This document shows, piece after piece, positions 26,440 through 34,978 of a stretch of 64,000 nucleotides of DNA. The stretch's first letter is position 1, and every line of letters starts with the position of its first letter. The stretch is from assembly GCF_003464595.1 (NCBI RefSeq), contig NZ_QRZF01000001.1:310001-374000 (forward strand), given 5' to 3'. The notes under the pieces were generated by a model, which saw nothing but the letters and a program-made list of their open reading frames with translations, was not told where the DNA came from and searched no databases. Origin of the DNA: Bacteroides intestinalis (lineage in GTDB: Bacteria > Bacteroidota > Bacteroidia > Bacteroidales > Bacteroidaceae). The translations under genes were made by a program, and so were the position numbers.

Positions 26440-28764
26440 ATGAAAAGATTATTAATAGCCATACTGTTAAGCAGCATGGTGCAGGGAATCTTTGCCCAAA
26501 AGATAGAAATAAAAGGTACTATACGTAATGCCACAGATAACGAAGCCGTAGAATTTGTAAATGTGGTATTACAAACCATCGACTCTGCATTCGTAAGTGG
26601 AGTATCAACTAATAATAACGGCAATTTCATTTTCAATAAGATAGATGCAGGAGACTACAGATTAGTACTTTCCAGCATCGGCTACAATACACAGTATGTT
26701 ACGTTGAATGGGGTGAAGCGTAATACAGATCTGGGAGATATTCATCTGGAAGATGCTGCTGTAGCACTGGAAGGTATAACCATCAATGGTTCTAACCAAA
26801 TCAGCCGTCCGGACCGGAAACTGGTATTCCCTTCCGAACGACAAATGAAAGTCTCCACCAATGGCGTCAACCTGCTACAAGAACTAATGCTTCCGCGCAT
26901 TCAGGTTAATCCGATGAATAATGAAATCGGAATATCCGGTGGTGGCGAATTACAAATACGTATCAATGGAGCCAAAGCAGATATCAATGAAATAAAGGCC
27001 TTACGTCCAGCTGACATTATCCGCATAGAATATCATGACAATCCGGGATTACGCTATGGTAATGCCGAGATCGTACTCGATTACATCGTTCGTCGCCCCG
27101 ATACGGGCGGAAGTTTCGGCACAGACCTTAGCCAGGGAGTCAATGCTATGTGGGGAAATTACAATGTATTCGGTAAGGTCAACCACAAAAAATCCGAGTT
27201 CGGACTTTCTTATTACATGGGTCCCCGTGATTTCTATGGCATGTACCGGGATAATGAAGAAACTTTCCGCCTGGCAGATGGTAACACCATTCAGCGAATG
27301 GAAAAAGGAGAGCCCAGTCATGCTATGTTATTTATGCAAAATCTGAATGTGAATTACAGTCTCCAAGCATCCCAGAATTCTTTATTCAGCGCTACCTTCC
27401 GCCTGCGCGGTAACAATCAGCCGAATTGGGATTATCAAGGAGTACTTTATAATGTAAATGATGAAACGGATATGGTAAATATGATAGACCGTACCAAGAA
27501 TAGCTGGTCGCGTCCATCCTTAGATCTCTACTTTCAACAAAGCCTGAAAAACAAACAGACCTTGGTATTCAACCTGGTAGGAACCTATAACCGGGAAAAA
27601 TCACACCGCATCTATCAGGAAAGTCTTCACGATGAAATGCTGACCGATATAAACAATGATGTATTGGGTGACAAATACTCCCTGATTGGGGAGGCCATTT
27701 ACGAAAAACAGTTTTCAAAAGGTAATGCGCTAAGCTTCGGTTTGCAGCATACCCAATCTTACTCTAACAACGAATACCGGAACGGGCATAATTACGATAC
27801 CCGGATGAATCAGGGAAATAGTTATATATTCAGTGAATACCGTGGCAAGATAAACAAACTGGATTACAGATTAGGAATCAGCCTAACCCGTTTCTATTAC
27901 AACCAAAGCGGAAATGATGATTCTTCTAAAAAGTACAGTGTAAACCCGAAAGCTACGTTGCATTACACTTTTTCTGACAACTCATACCTTCGTTGGAAAG
28001 CCGAAGTATTCAATGCAACTCCTTCATTGAGTGACCTGAGTGCTATAGAACAAACTATAGACTCTTTCCAGATACGCCGTGGTAATCCGAACCTGAAATC
28101 GTACATGTGCTATCGTACGGAACTGACTTATGAGTGGAAGAAAGGTATTTTCTACAGTAACCTATGGGGTGCATACGATTACCGTCCCAATGCCATTATG
28201 GATGAAAAGTTACAGGAAGGCAATAAAATAGTACAAACGTGGAATAACCAGAAAGACTGGCAAAAGTTATCCGGACGTCTGATGCTCCGTGTAGGGCCAC
28301 TATGGGATATGCTGCAACTTTCATTCACAGGAGGAGTCAATCATTATATGAGTCATGGAAACAATTACTCTCACACTTATACCAACTGGTATTACGAAGG
28401 ACAAGCTTCATTCAATTACAAACGATTCTCCTTGTTCTGGCAGATCAATACCAATTGGAACAACTTCTGGGGAGAGACCCTTTCAGGAGGAGAAAACATC
28501 CAGATATTAGGTCTATATTATAAATATAAAGATCTCCGTTTAGGTGTAGGTGCCTTCAACCCATTCACTGATAATTATAAAGTAGAAAATGAGAATTGGA
28601 ATCAATTTGCCTCATACAAGACTAAAAGCTATATTAAGGAAAGCTCACGTATGTTTCTGGTCAGCTTATCCTACAATTTCTCTTTCGGACGTAAGTTCAA
28701 AGTAACACAAAGAAAAGTAAACAATAGCGATAATGATTCAGGAGTAATGAGTACGGGAAAATAA
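26440..28764 (+). CDS. outer-membrane beta-barrel protein with carboxypeptidase-regulatory-like domain
   Basis: A 774-residue outer-membrane protein. Signal peptide 1-19 (cut near IFAQ). Residues about 22-105 form a CarboxypepD_reg-like domain (IEIKGTIRNATDNEAVEFVN). Residues about 110-225 form a plug-like region (INEIKALRPADIIRIEYHDNPG). The rest is a barrel with repeated aromatic strand ends, finishing LVSLSYNFSFGRKF. It resembles the TonB-dependent-receptor-like outer-membrane barrel family (OMP_b-brl_3) rather than SusC, and no SusD follows. Substrate unknown. It converges on the lolD-like gene with 2 nt between stops. Confidence 0.88.
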   Translation: MKRLLIAILLSSMVQGIFAQKIEIKGTIRNATDNEAVEFVNVVLQTIDSAFVSGVSTNNNGNFIFNKIDAGDYRLVLSSIGYNTQYVTLNGVKRNTDLGDIHLEDAAVALEGITINGSNQISRPDRKLVFPSERQMKVSTNGVNLLQELMLPRIQVNPMNNEIGISGGGELQIRINGAKADINEIKALRPADIIRIEYHDNPGLRYGNAEIVLDYIVRRPDTGGSFGTDLSQGVNAMWGNYNVFGKVNHKKSEFGLSYYMGPRDFYGMYRDNEETFRLADGNTIQRMEKGEPSHAMLFMQNLNVNYSLQASQNSLFSATFRLRGNNQPNWDYQGVLYNVNDETDMVNMIDRTKNSWSRPSLDLYFQQSLKNKQTLVFNLVGTYNREKSHRIYQESLHDEMLTDINNDVLGDKYSLIGEAIYEKQFSKGNALSFGLQHTQSYSNNEYRNGHNYDTRMNQGNSYIFSEYRGKINKLDYRLGISLTRFYYNQSGNDDSSKKYSVNPKATLHYTFSDNSYLRWKAEVFNATPSLSDLSAIEQTIDSFQIRRGNPNLKSYMCYRTELTYEWKKGIFYSNLWGAYDYRPNAIMDEKLQEGNKIVQTWNNQKDWQKLSGRLMLRVGPLWDMLQLSFTGGVNHYMSHGNNYSHTYTNWYYEGQASFNYKRFSLFWQINTNWNNFWGETLSGGENIQILGLYYKYKDLRLGVGAFNPFTDNYKVENENWNQFASYKTKSYIKESSRMFLVSLSYNFSFGRKFKVTQRKVNNSDNDSGVMSTGK

Positions 28765-28766
28765 GG

Positions 28767-29417
28767 TTAAACTATTTCCCCGTCAACCATGTGCACCGTA
28801 CGGTCCGTAATCTGTGCTAGTCCTTCATCGTGAGTGACAATCACAAATGTTTGTCCGAAACGATTGCGAAGGTCGAAGAAAAGCTGATGCAATTCTTCCT
28901 TATTATGAGTATCCAGGCTACCCGAAGGCTCGTCAGCCAGTATCACAGCCGGATGATTAATGAGGGCACGGGCTACGGCCACACGTTGTTTCTCCCCACC
29001 AGAAAGTTCATTAGGCTTATGCTCGGCGCGATCTGTCAATCCCATAAATTCCAATAGCTCCAGTGCAGATGTGGTAGCCTCTTTCTGACCCACACCGGCA
29101 ATAAATGCAGGTATCATCACGTTTTCCAATGCCGTGAATTCCGGTAAAAGCTGGTGAAACTGAAAGACAAACCCGATATGTTTGTTACGGAAAGCCGACA
29201 GTTCCTTCTCCTTCATACGGCTGACCAAAGTACCGTCAATAGTTACCGTACCGCTATCAGGTGCATCCAAGGTTCCCATAATTTGAAGTAAAGTAGTCTT
29301 TCCTGCTCCACTCGGGCCAACAATACTAACGATCTCGCCCTTATCTATATTCAAATCAATCCCCCGCAAAACTTGCAGGCTACCAAAACTCTTGGTTATT
29401 CCTTGTAATTGTATCAT
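28767..29417 (-). CDS. lolD: ABC transporter ATP-binding protein, LolD-like
   Basis: A 216-residue ABC ATPase of the LolD/MacB type. Walker [10 protein letters not shown] is near residue 40, the Q loop [18 protein letters not shown] is typical of the lipoprotein-release group, the signature is [10 protein letters not shown], and Walker B is VILADEPSG followed by the ITHDE-like VTHDEGLA. An upstream in-frame extension reaches through the 22-bp array but is not real; the ATG at 29417 gives the family N terminus [12 protein letters not shown]. No permease gene is adjacent, so the lipoprotein-export role is by similarity only. Confidence 0.88.
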   Translation of the reverse strand: MIQLQGITKSFGSLQVLRGIDLNIDKGEIVSIVGPSGAGKTTLLQIMGTLDAPDSGTVTIDGTLVSRMKEKELSAFRNKHIGFVFQFHQLLPEFTALENVMIPAFIAGVGQKEATTSALELLEFMGLTDRAEHKPNELSGGEKQRVAVARALINHPAVILADEPSGSLDTHNKEELHQLFFDLRNRFGQTFVIVTHDEGLAQITDRTVHMVDGEIV

Positions 29418-29454
29418 ATATACTTCATCTTTATCTAATGTCAAGTACTGATTC

Positions 29455-29542
29455 TTTGCCACCGCATTGGCAAAACTTTGCCACCGCGATGGCAAAGTTC
29501 TGCCAATGGGATGGCAACGTCTTGCCAACATGGTGGCAAAAG
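29455..29542. repeat. 22-bp-period array of TTGCCA/TGGCAA inverted half-sites (four units)
   Basis: Four contiguous 22-bp units start at 29455, 29477, 29499 and 29521. Each has TTGCCA or TGCCA in the first 11-bp half and TGGCAA in the second, for example TTTGCCACCGC followed by ATTGGCAAAAC. Spacing is invariant. The array fills the 138-nt space between the tcdA stop and the lolD start. Confidence 0.85.
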
Positions 29543-29555
29543 ATATGCTTGCCGA

Positions 29556-30266
29556 TCATAATCTCTTCAATACATACTCCGCCAGATAGCATCCAAATAC
29601 CGCCGGCATATAGCTGACTGTTCCGCATGTTGATTTCTTATTCATTTCATCCTCAGTCAGCAGCACCGCTTTCGGATCCGCCTGTTCCGTACTGAATACC
29701 ACCGGAAGTTTACGTTTGATTCCCATTTTCTGAAGCCGTTTTCTGACTGCCTTACTTAGTCCACAATGATAGGTATCCCATATATCGGCAAAGCGAACCT
29801 GGGTTATATCACTCTTTGCTCCGGCTCCCATACTGGAAACAATCTTAATATGTCGCTTTAAAGTTTCTGCAATCAAATGACATTTCGGAGCCAGCGTATC
29901 AATGGCATCCACTACAAAATCATAGGATGCTGCATCCAGCAGTTCGGGAATATTCTCATCTTTCAGGAATACCGGCAACACCGTCAATTCAATTTCCGGA
30001 TTAATATCCCGGAAACGTCTCTCCAAGATTTCCGCCTTGCTCATTCCCAATGTAGAATGCAAGGCCGGAAGCTGACGATTGAGATTCGTAGGTTGCACTG
30101 TATCCGCATCCACAATCGTCATGCGTCCCACTCCGGCACGACAAATCATCTCCGCTGCATACGCTCCTACTCCACCAAGCCCCACTACAAGCACGTGTGC
30201 CTGCTGCAAACGTCCCATCTTCTCCTCACCCAATAAGAGCCGTGTCCTCTGTCTCCAATCTTCCAT
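29556..30266 (-). CDS. tcdA: tRNA threonylcarbamoyladenosine dehydratase (ThiF/E1-like)
   Basis: A 236-residue E1-like enzyme that cyclises tRNA N6-threonylcarbamoyladenosine to its hydantoin form. The N terminus RQRTRLLLGEEKMGRL, the nucleotide-binding GLGGVGAYAAEMICRAG, DADTVQPTNLNRQLPA and DFVVDAIDTLAPKCHLI are hallmarks of the TcdA/CsdL group. The ATG at 30266 is preferred; a GTG two codons earlier (30272) is also in frame. It lies 34 nt downstream of the antiporter stop on the same strand, with a GTGATTA repeat between, and upstream of the lolD-like gene. Confidence 0.92.
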   Translation of the reverse strand: MEDWRQRTRLLLGEEKMGRLQQAHVLVVGLGGVGAYAAEMICRAGVGRMTIVDADTVQPTNLNRQLPALHSTLGMSKAEILERRFRDINPEIELTVLPVFLKDENIPELLDAASYDFVVDAIDTLAPKCHLIAETLKRHIKIVSSMGAGAKSDITQVRFADIWDTYHCGLSKAVRKRLQKMGIKRKLPVVFSTEQADPKAVLLTEDEMNKKSTCGTVSYMPAVFGCYLAEYVLKRL

Positions 30267-30272
30267 CCTCAC

Positions 30273-30306
30273 TAATCACTTATCACTTTGTTGCTAATCA
30301 CTAATT
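30273..30306. repeat. TAATCACT/TTATCACT repeat at the antiporter stop
   Basis: Plus-strand CACTAATCACTTATCACT and GCTAATCACTAATTACT copies fill the gap between tcdA and the antiporter gene and run into the antiporter stop codon (30301-30303). Same theme as at 16391-16417 and 63774-63838. Confidence 0.65.
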
Positions 30307-32436
30307 ACTCTTCTTGAACCATTTATAGAACCATTTGCCTACCTTTTCATAATGCTGATCTTCATTATTACCACGTGGATTAGAGAAAGACAGCATATCT
30401 TGCGGTTCACCCAACTGATCCGGATAGAGCACTATCAAGCTATTGTTGGCAAAATACTTTCCTAACTGGGCAGGAAGTCTTTCGAATGCAGGATCATAAG
30501 AAATAGAACCACGGCGGGCACTGATAATCACCAGTAAGTGATCATAATTCACTTGTCCGGTCAACAACAGTAAATCCCCCCAATCATCCAAACGGGAGAA
30601 ATCAGTCATTGTCGAGCTAAACCTCTTCTTTACCAGTATTTGTAAGAGCGTAGTAGTTTCTTCATTAGCGAAGAAGTGTACCCGGCATCCCAATGTACTT
30701 CCCATACGGCAGAAATGTTCTACCCACTTCTGGAAGCCCGCTTCATATTCTGCTTTCGGCGGAACAGCAATATTAATTCTCCGTATGGTATTAATTGGCA
30801 TCAGGAACTTTGCAATCATCACTTCCCGGTGCAAACCTTTCAACAGGTTCTCCGCCAACATACCAAAGAAGGAATCCACAATATTAACCTTACGATGCAA
30901 ACCAATTACCACATCCGTCACTCCATGCTCTTTTGCCGTATGAATAATACCTGAAGCAATATTCAAGTCATAACGGCTGATTTGTTTCAGCGGCACATCC
31001 ACCGATGCCGTTATCATAGCCGCTTTCTCCAGATAACGCTTTCCGCGAAGTTCCAGAGCTTCCGATGCATTATTATCATTAATCACATTCAATGCCACCA
31101 GATTATCTCTCTGTTTAGGATCACGTATCAACAAGGACAGACTCACCAAATCTTCAATCGTATCCGGATTGGCAACCGGTATTAAAATCTTTTCCAGCTC
31201 TACCGGACGTTTTTCATCCTCCAGATGGGCCTCATCGATAGCGATCTTACGGGCAGCACGTTCAGTAATAAATGAACTTACCACACAAGTCACGAGGATT
31301 AGCAATACAGTACCATTCAGAACATCGTCATTCAGCAGTCTTTCACCATTAGGCAGAATTATATTATATCCGACCAGTACAGCAGCCAATGTAGCCGCAG
31401 CCTGGGCATTGCTCAAGCCGTACATCAGTTCCCGCTCAATAGCTGCCATTTTATATATCTTCTGCGTCAGCCAACAAGCAATCCATTTACCAGTCAAAGC
31501 AACAGCAATCATTACTCCAGCCACCTTCAATGCATCACCATGACCAAAAATCACATGTATATCAATCAGCATTCCCACACCAATCAGAAAGTAAGGAATG
31601 AAAAGTGCATTACCCACAAATTCCAGGTGATTCATCAATGGAGAAACATGCGGAATAAGCCGGTTCAATACCAAGCCGGCAAGGAAAGCTCCGAGAATGC
31701 CTTCCATCCCTACAAATTCCATTAAGCCTGCCCCCAGGAATACCATGGCAAGCACGAAAATGAATTGCATCACATTATCATCGTATCTGCGGAAGAACCA
31801 GCGACCAATGCGAGGGAAAGAGTACATAATCAATCCACCCAGGAAAACCACTTTGACAACCAGCCATACCCAGAACAGTCCACCGGATTCCCCCTTAAAC
31901 ATACCACCTACCACAGCCAAAACCAACAGCGTAAGAGTATCAGTCACCGCCGTACCTCCCACTGCAATACTTACACTACGATGTCGGGAAACGCCATATC
32001 GAATCACGATAGGATATGCCACCAGCGTATGCGAAGCATACATACTTGCCAACAGAACTGAAGTGATTAAACTATATTTCAGGAAGGTCATGTTCACCAC
32101 AAGACCGATCATAATTGGAATGATAAAAGCCAGTAACCCCAACATTACGGCCTTTCCCCTATTTTGCTTGAAGTCTGACATATTCATTTCCAGACCAGCC
32201 AGAAACATGATATAGTATAAACCCACCTTGCCAAACAACTCGAAACTACTATCCCGTGCTAAAATATTAAACCCATGCTCGCCAATTACCAATCCTGCCA
32301 ATATCATACCGATGATATGTGGGATACGGAGTCTGTTCAACAAAATAGGAGCAAACAATATAATAAGAAGTACAAGGAGAAATATCCATGTAGGGTCGGT
32401 AATGGGAAGTTTTAGACTGAAGTCAAATAAGTCCAT
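30301..32436 (-). CDS. CPA2 family cation:proton antiporter with universal-stress-like C terminus
   Basis: A 711-residue inner-membrane antiporter. Residues about 10-400 contain about twelve hydrophobic helices of the KefB/NhaP-like CPA2 group (LRIPHIIGMILAGLVIGEHG, the FLAGLEMNMSDFKQN segment, GVSRHRSVSIAVGGTAVTDT). Residues about 415-700 are a soluble tail resembling tandem universal stress protein domains (LEKILIPVANPDTIEDLVSL, HGVTDVVIGLHRK). A TTG three codons upstream is in frame, but the ATG at 32436 is preferred. It is first in a probable antiporter-tcdA-lolD transcript. Ion specificity cannot be read from sequence. Confidence 0.9.
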   Translation of the reverse strand: MDLFDFSLKLPITDPTWIFLLVLLIILFAPILLNRLRIPHIIGMILAGLVIGEHGFNILARDSSFELFGKVGLYYIMFLAGLEMNMSDFKQNRGKAVMLGLLAFIIPIMIGLVVNMTFLKYSLITSVLLASMYASHTLVAYPIVIRYGVSRHRSVSIAVGGTAVTDTLTLLVLAVVGGMFKGESGGLFWVWLVVKVVFLGGLIMYSFPRIGRWFFRRYDDNVMQFIFVLAMVFLGAGLMEFVGMEGILGAFLAGLVLNRLIPHVSPLMNHLEFVGNALFIPYFLIGVGMLIDIHVIFGHGDALKVAGVMIAVALTGKWIACWLTQKIYKMAAIERELMYGLSNAQAAATLAAVLVGYNIILPNGERLLNDDVLNGTVLLILVTCVVSSFITERAARKIAIDEAHLEDEKRPVELEKILIPVANPDTIEDLVSLSLLIRDPKQRDNLVALNVINDNNASEALELRGKRYLEKAAMITASVDVPLKQISRYDLNIASGIIHTAKEHGVTDVVIGLHRKVNIVDSFFGMLAENLLKGLHREVMIAKFLMPINTIRRINIAVPPKAEYEAGFQKWVEHFCRMGSTLGCRVHFFANEETTTLLQILVKKRFSSTMTDFSRLDDWGDLLLLTGQVNYDHLLVIISARRGSISYDPAFERLPAQLGKYFANNSLIVLYPDQLGEPQDMLSFSNPRGNNEDQHYEKVGKWFYKWFKKSN

Positions 32437-32493
32437 GGGCTTCAAGTTTTAGGTTTACGTTGCAAAATAACAAAAAACTTTTCATTTTATACG

Positions 32494-32522
32494 TTGTCAT
32501 ACAGCAAATTGTTATAAATTTG
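32494..32522 (+). promoter_or_regulatory. asd promoter
   Basis: TTG at 32494-32496 and TAAATTTG at 32515-32522 are 18 nt apart, a good Bacteroides -33/-7 pair. The resulting leader of about 115 nt contains the palindromic repeat at 32544-32616. Confidence 0.7.
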
Positions 32523-32543
32523 CAGCCAATTCTATCAAATGTG

Positions 32544-32616
32544 AGTTGACAAGGATTAGAGATACAAGTAGACAAGGTCGCCTTGTCCCCTTTCTTTCCT
32601 CGTCAATTCGTCAACT
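32544..32616. repeat. REP-like palindrome, GTTGAC family, diverged copy in the asd leader
   Basis: The outer arm AGTTGACAAGG pairs with CGTCAATTCGTCAACT, and the inner AGACAAGG pairs with CCTTGTCC around TCG. Related to the copies at 9889-9972 and 33680-33770, but it lacks their conserved loop. It lies between the asd promoter and its ATG, so it is transcribed in the 5' leader. Confidence 0.7.
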
Positions 32617-32643
32617 TAATTAATAAACTAAAAACAAAAGAAA

Positions 32644-33651
32644 ATGAAAGTAGCTATTGTTGGAGCAAGCGGAGCCGTGGGACAGGAGTTCCTGCGTGTG
32701 CTCGATGAAAGGAATTTCCCGTTGGATGAGTTAGTGTTGTTCGGTTCTAAACGCAGTGCCGGAACAAAATACACATTCCGCGGTAAACAGATCGAGGTAA
32801 AACTCTTGCAACACAACGATGACTTTAAAGGGGTTGATATCGCTTTCACTTCCGCAGGCGCTGGTACCTCTAAAGAGTATGCCGAGACCATCACCAAACA
32901 TGGTGCCGTGATGATCGATAACTCCAGTGCTTTCCGTATGGATAATGACATACCTTTGGTAGTTCCCGAGGTAAATGCTGCCGACGCAAAAGATCGTCCA
33001 CGCGGCATCATCGCCAACCCTAACTGTACCACTATACAGATGGTAGTGGCACTGAAAGCCATCGAACAGCTTTCTCACATAAAGACTGTACACGTTTCTA
33101 CGTATCAGGCTGCCAGCGGTGCAGGTGCTGCCGCTATGGATGAATTGTACACACAATACCGCCAAGTGTTAGCAGGTGAATCTGTTACTGTTGAAAAGTT
33201 TGCATACCAGTTGGCATTCAACCTCATTCCTCAGATTGACGTATTCACTGATAACGGATACACCAAAGAAGAAATGAAGATGTTCCACGAGACCCGTAAG
33301 ATTATGCACTCCGACATTAAAGTAAGTGCAACTTGCGTACGCGTTCCTGCTCTTCGCTCTCACTCTGAAAGCATTTGGGTAGAAACAGAACGTCCTATTT
33401 CAGTGGAAGAAGCTCGTGAAGCTTTTGCAAAAGGCGACGGCTTGGTATTGCAGGATAATCCTGCCGAAAAGGAATATCCAATGCCTCTGTTCCTTGCAGG
33501 CAAAGATCCCGTTTATGTAGGTCGTATCCGTAAGGATCTGGCTAATGAAAACGGTCTGACTTTCTGGATTGTGGGTGACCAGATCAAGAAAGGTGCTGCA
33601 CTGAACGCAGTACAGATTGCAGAATATTTGGTAAAAGAGAATGCTCTCTAA
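32644..33651 (+). CDS. asd: aspartate-semialdehyde dehydrogenase
   Basis: A 335-residue cytoplasmic enzyme making aspartate semialdehyde for lysine/diaminopimelate, threonine and methionine synthesis. Features: NADP-binding [18 protein letters not shown] at residues 3-20, [17 protein letters not shown], the active-site cysteine in [13 protein letters not shown] near residue 128, [11 protein letters not shown], and the C-terminal [18 protein letters not shown]. Length is normal. The gene is monocistronic with its own promoter, and its 3' side carries another copy of the GTTGAC palindrome. Confidence 0.97.
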   Translation: MKVAIVGASGAVGQEFLRVLDERNFPLDELVLFGSKRSAGTKYTFRGKQIEVKLLQHNDDFKGVDIAFTSAGAGTSKEYAETITKHGAVMIDNSSAFRMDNDIPLVVPEVNAADAKDRPRGIIANPNCTTIQMVVALKAIEQLSHIKTVHVSTYQAASGAGAAAMDELYTQYRQVLAGESVTVEKFAYQLAFNLIPQIDVFTDNGYTKEEMKMFHETRKIMHSDIKVSATCVRVPALRSHSESIWVETERPISVEEAREAFAKGDGLVLQDNPAEKEYPMPLFLAGKDPVYVGRIRKDLANENGLTFWIVGDQIKKGAALNAVQIAEYLVKENAL

Positions 33652-33679
33652 GCATTACCATTCAGAAAGGAAGGAAACG

Positions 33680-33770
33680 AGTTAACGAGTTGACAAGGGA
33701 ACAAGGGGCTGCGCAATACTTCTATGCCGCAGGGACCTTATTCCCTTGTTAACTTGTCAACTCGTCAACT
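33680..33770. repeat. REP-like palindrome, GTTGAC/AACAAGG family, copy in inverse orientation
   Basis: The left arm begins AGTTAACGAGTTGACAAGG and the right arm ends TTGTTAACTTGTCAACTCG TCAACT. The loop GGCTGCGCAATACTTCTATG is the near reverse complement of the loop at 9889-9972. The right arm supplies the last serine codon and the TGA stop of the downstream minus-strand AlkZ-like gene. Confidence 0.85.
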
Positions 33771-34814
33771 TTCATGAAACAACAAACATTCCTTTATAGC
33801 TTTTTCGATAAGCTTCTTTGCAGCAGGCCTGCACCCTGGGAAGAAAGATGTATCAAAAACTCCTTTCTTTGAAGCCTTACGCCAATTCCCGGTAATACGA
33901 CCTTGATGAAGAATAACAGGTTGGAATATACCAAAATTGTTATAGGCATACTGCGCATGCGATTCCTTTATACAGTCAAAGCGGTTTTTATAACTCACCA
34001 GATATTCATCAAACGGCGGAAGAAACTGGAGAATACTTTTCTCATCAACTTCCACCTCCCCGGTAAGTCCGGGTGAAGAGATATGTATCATCATTTCCCT
34101 GTCATTATATCGTTCTGTTATAATTTCCTGCCCAAGTGACGCTATAGCGCTACGTGCTTCACGTATGTTCAATGCAGACCACCACACAAAATCTTCCAGT
34201 GTTGCCGGCCCATGACTTCTGAAGTATCTCCGGGTAAGCTCAGCAAGAGCCTCTTCACGAGATAGCTCTATTGCATCCGGAATTCTTTCACAGGTCAATG
34301 CATATGTGTGTTTCCCATTCTTCTCAATGCCACTGCATATTGTTCCGTCCGCCTCACCAAAACTTAGATACATTTTAACGATGGGTTCACTGAGAGTTAT
34401 ACCTTTCAAGTGAAGCTGTTCAAGAGCTTCCTGGCACGTCAGATGTTGTCCGGTCAAGATTTCTTCTATTTGGGGCTTATACAGCAGGCAATCCTCTCCC
34501 GTCAAACCATGATGCTTTGCATAAAAACTGAACTTTGACAACATACTCTTAGCAGACAACTCAGTCATCCATTTTATATCCTTCCCCGGAATATAATGCC
34601 ACGTAGGACGCATCACATGAGTACGCAAAATCCGCCCTGAATCCAATGCCTCCTGAACAGCCGTCAACGAAGGTTTCGCTATACGCAACCCGACTGCCCA
34701 CTTAGCCGCCCTGATCTCTTGCGCCTGCATAGCACCCATCCATTCAACAACCTCCTCCGGCTTTTCAAACCGTGGTCCTGCAATTCCCTGTGATAACATT
34801 CTTAATTTAAGCAT
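33765..34814 (-). CDS. winged-helix protein of the AlkZ/YcaQ type
   Basis: A 349-residue protein of the HTH_42 (AlkZ/YcaQ) family, DNA glycosylases that remove bulky or crosslinked adducts in studied members. Typical segments: GAMQAQEIRAAKWAVGLR, ILRTHVMRPTWHYIPG, RYFRSHGPATLEDFVWWSALN, and LPPFDEYLVSYKNR near residue 265. The catalytic QxQ-like motif position corresponds to MQAQE near residue 30. The last serine and the stop codon are encoded by the palindromic repeat, so the original C terminus may be altered. It lies alone between repeats and the SusD terminator. Confidence 0.85.
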   Translation of the reverse strand: MLKLRMLSQGIAGPRFEKPEEVVEWMGAMQAQEIRAAKWAVGLRIAKPSLTAVQEALDSGRILRTHVMRPTWHYIPGKDIKWMTELSAKSMLSKFSFYAKHHGLTGEDCLLYKPQIEEILTGQHLTCQEALEQLHLKGITLSEPIVKMYLSFGEADGTICSGIEKNGKHTYALTCERIPDAIELSREEALAELTRRYFRSHGPATLEDFVWWSALNIREARSAIASLGQEIITERYNDREMMIHISSPGLTGEVEVDEKSILQFLPPFDEYLVSYKNRFDCIKESHAQYAYNNFGIFQPVILHQGRITGNWRKASKKGVFDTSFFPGCRPAAKKLIEKAIKECLLFHES

Positions 34815-34909
34815 ACTTCTAATGACAAAATTATTATTTTACTAATGGACAGCTTTTTACAAAGATAGAAAATATTCTGTGATATCCAACCATTCCTCTA
34901 TATCGCAGC

Positions 34910-34953
34910 AAAAAAAGAGGTTGAACTCTAAGTAAATAGAATTCAACCCCTTT
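34910..34953 (-). terminator. rho-independent terminator of the first SusC-SusD operon
   Basis: Minus strand: GGGGTTGAATTCTA pairs with TAGAGTTCAACCTC around a short loop, followed by seven T. It sits about 30 nt after the SusD stop. Confidence 0.9.
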
Positions 34954-34978
34954 CAGTTACACCATTAACAATCTCACC

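Noticed and set aside
29418..29531. N-terminal extension of the lolD-like protein through the repeat array
   Set aside because: The extension is encoded by the 22-bp array and has no counterpart in ABC ATPases. The ATG at 29417 gives the normal family start.
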